From SNAP01 sp049671745 (GTDB lineage Bacteria > Bacteroidota > Bacteroidia > Bacteroidales > Marinifilaceae): a stretch of DNA of 64,000 bases. Within the stretch, counting starts at the first letter, position 1. Every line of letters begins with the position of its first letter. The position numbers were made by a program, and so were the translations under genes. The notes under the pieces are model-generated. The model was given only the letters and a program-made list of their open reading frames with translations, had not been told where the DNA came from and did no database searches. The stretch is from contig JBATVL010000006.1 in the NCBI GenBank assembly GCA_049671745.1, positions 1-64,000 of the forward strand, written 5' to 3'. Positions 62,193-64,000 of the stretch are shown piece by piece.

Positions 62193-64000
62193 TTACTTAT
62201 TACAACTAATCTCTAATTTTGCTTGCTCTTTGGCATTACGAGTCATAAAATGAAGTCTGTTTAATACATTAACATTTGACACACCATTATCAAAGTCAAG
62301 GAATAAAATACTCATATCAGGATGCATATCTGTAATCTTCTTCTCTATACCCTTAGAAACAATGTGATTGGCAATACAACCAAAAGGCTGAAGACTTACC
62401 GCATTATTCACACCATTCTCAGAGAAATAATTAAATTCAGCTGGAATCAACCAACCTTCTCCAAATTGTGCAGATAGATTAATGACTTTCTCAGCATGCT
62501 TAGCCTCATCATAAACATCAGTAAATGGTAAGAAATGATCAAATTTAGAACCTATCTTATTAAATTCATTTATCTGTCTATCTATCACACCTTTGAATAA
62601 AGATAATACAAGTCTAGGCGCTGGTGATTTCTCAACATTATTCTTCTCATTAACTTTAGCATTAACAAAGAATTGAAAAAAGAAATCTGTCAATGGTGGC
62701 ACAACAACCTCCATTTTTTGCTCTACTAACCAGTTAACAACATCCTTATTTGCAAAAGAATTAAACTTAGCAAAGATCTCTCCTACTATTCCTATCTTAG
62801 GAGTCACAACATTCTTCTTAATTATAGAGTTAAAATCCTCTACAGCAACTTTTAAGAGCTTTTTAATAGCCTTTGAATCACGAGCCTCTAAATATTGTTC
62901 TACCTCCTTAAGATACTTATTCTTAAGTCTAGCAGCCTCTCCCTGTTTCTTCTCTCTCACTACTGATGCATAGTAAAGTTTAGAAATAGTATCTGTATAA
63001 AGAAGAACAGTAATTGTTACTTTAGAATATTTAAGCCAGTTCATTTTAAAGCCAGGCTGAGTATTAATCATTCCATCACCCATAGCTAAAGAAAGCACAG
63101 GAATATCAGAATATCCAGCAGCTATCATAGCCTTTCTAAGTGTTGTAAGATAATTAGTTGCTCTACACTGACCTCCTGTTTGAGTTATAATTACAGCCGT
63201 ATCTTTTAAATCATACTTACCTGATCTTAAAGCTTTCAGAACATCACCAACTACAAGAGTTGCTGGGTAACAAACCTCATTATTTACATATTTTAAACCA
63301 AGCTCTTCCGATTCATTATCACTTATTGGAAGAACTATAGCTTTATACCCATTCATTTTAAAAATAATTGGAAGCATAGGAGAATAATACTCCGAAAAAT
63401 GAGGCATTATAATTGTTTTCTTTCTGTCCTTCTCTTCAAAAATAGCAATCTTCTTATCTTCCTTCTTTTCTACATGATCAGGTAAATGTCCTAATCTAAG
63501 ACTCTCAACAAGAGAACGAACCCTTAAACGTAATGAGCCAATATTACTTACATCATCTATTTTTAAAAGAGTCAAATTCTTACCATTTTCTTTTAATATA
63601 GAAGAAACTTCATCTGTAATAAAAGCATCTGGTCCACAACCAAAAGAAGATAAAAGAACAAAATGAACCTTGTTTCCCTGCTTGCCAACCCACTTGGCTG
63701 CTTTTAAAATTCTGTTTGTATAAGCCCACTGCATAACGCTTGTAGTACTTGCCTTATTTTCCTCAAAACGAACAATATCATCAGTTATAACATCAACTCC
63801 AAAAGAGGCAACCATATCTGATATTTTATGTTGTATCAAAGGATCATGATGATAAGGTCTTCCCGCAAGCATAATAACAATTCTATCCTCTTTCTCAGCA
63901 GCTTTAAATATTTTATTAGCTTCAGTTGCCATTGTTCTACAATATTCCTCTTTAGCTTCTATAGCGGCAGAGAATGCAGCTTTAAAGATATTCGATAAGT
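62193..64000 (-). CDS. C-terminal part of a large acyl-CoA dehydratase activase-related protein
   Basis: The frame is open from its stop at 62193 to the right edge; the first in-window ATG (63932) is internal, because codons upstream continue with EAKEEYCRT just before MATEANK. About 600 residues are visible. They contain VIMLAGRPYHHDPLIQHKI, LLSSFGCGPDAFITDEV, EVCYPATLVVGDVLKAL, VIITQTGGQCRATNYLTTLR and SLQPFGCIANHIVSKGIEKK. These fit the C-terminal, DUF2229/HgdB-like part of the roughly 1400-residue proteins in which activase and reductase-like modules are fused. Conserved cysteines suggest iron-sulfur clusters. The function of these fusions is unknown. Confidence 0.85.
   Translation of the reverse strand, partial: LSNIFKAAFSAAIEAKEEYCRTMATEANKIFKAAEKEDRIVIMLAGRPYHHDPLIQHKISDMVASFGVDVITDDIVRFEENKASTTSVMQWAYTNRILKAAKWVGKQGNKVHFVLLSSFGCGPDAFITDEVSSILKENGKNLTLLKIDDVSNIGSLRLRVRSLVESLRLGHLPDHVEKKEDKKIAIFEEKDRKKTIIMPHFSEYYSPMLPIIFKMNGYKAIVLPISDNESEELGLKYVNNEVCYPATLVVGDVLKALRSGKYDLKDTAVIITQTGGQCRATNYLTTLRKAMIAAGYSDIPVLSLAMGDGMINTQPGFKMNWLKYSKVTITVLLYTDTISKLYYASVVREKKQGEAARLKNKYLKEVEQYLEARDSKAIKKLLKVAVEDFNSIIKKNVVTPKIGIVGEIFAKFNSFANKDVVNWLVEQKMEVVVPPLTDFFFQFFVNAKVNEKNNVEKSPAPRLVLSLFKGVIDRQINEFNKIGSKFDHFLPFTDVYDEAKHAEKVINLSAQFGEGWLIPAEFNYFSENGVNNAVSLQPFGCIANHIVSKGIEKKITDMHPDMSILFLDFDNGVSNVNVLNRLHFMTRNAKEQAKLEISCNK

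Noticed and set aside
1..64000. tRNA or rRNA genes, insertion sequences, integrase or att sites
   Set aside because: No TTCGAATCC-type T-arm, rRNA core sequence, transposase or integrase frame, or flanking direct repeats were found by reading.

Overview
The window looks like a chromosomal piece from a low-GC anaerobic member of the Bacteroidota, most likely order Bacteroidales. The evidence is: very AT-rich intergenic DNA; repeated Bacteroidota-type promoters (-7 box TAnnTTTG, sometimes with TTG/TTTG about 19-21 nt upstream); families typical of the phylum (DUF5063, DUF4924, DUF2795, a GldJ-like lipoprotein, LA_2272-type repeats, an OstA-like protein); and oxygen-sensitive chemistry (a double-cubane/2-hydroxyacyl-CoA dehydratase-type reductase with its activase). 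I saw no rRNA, tRNA, CRISPR array, transposase or integrase.

0-12 kb is the accessory part. A truncated lipoprotein gene lies at the left edge. It is followed by a complete type I restriction-modification locus (hsdM-hsdS overlapping, hsdR apart). An AAA ATPase of the RloA type sits between hsdS and hsdR on the opposite strand. Next come an LA_2272-type repeat protein, a stand-alone pyrimidine-dimer glycosylase (T4 endonuclease V family), a soluble KAP-like P-loop NTPase, and a 220-bp nested inverted/tandem repeat region with no gene.

12-31 kb is mostly housekeeping. It holds an LTA-synthase-like transferase transcribed with a diacylglycerol kinase (a possible lipid-recycling pair), an NCS2 permease, a FabK/nitronate monooxygenase-type flavoenzyme, a paired M16 protease, a DUF5063/3'-5' exonuclease pair, and RecQ. 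An envelope-biogenesis operon (SurA-N-like lipoprotein, SurA-like isomerase, OstA-like) follows, then DUF2795, a cobalamin adenosyltransferase with a degenerate methyltransferase-like partner, and RecG.

31-48 kb carries a cysteine-rich LRR protein, a zinc/manganese-type ABC importer, dihydrolipoamide dehydrogenase, a secreted C1 aminopeptidase, IspF, gldJ-murF, a dolichol-phosphate-mannose-synthase-like GT2 with a dihydroorotase, and the divergent cluster L25-Pth-S4-DUF4924-DUF4097. YitT and a secreted unknown protein follow.

48-64 kb carries the reductase/activase pair, LeuS, a GHL10 glycosidase-like protein with a sodium:solute symporter and a PAP2 phosphatase, a second PAP2 enzyme on the opposite strand, a large tricorn-like S41 protease, and the C-terminal part of a very large activase-related protein that runs off the right edge. 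Strong hairpin terminators, many of them shared by convergent genes, separate most transcription units.

The best places for something undescribed are the KAP/glycosylase/nested-repeat area (9.6-12.1 kb), the ATPase embedded in the hsd locus, and the LTA-synthase/lipid-kinase pair.
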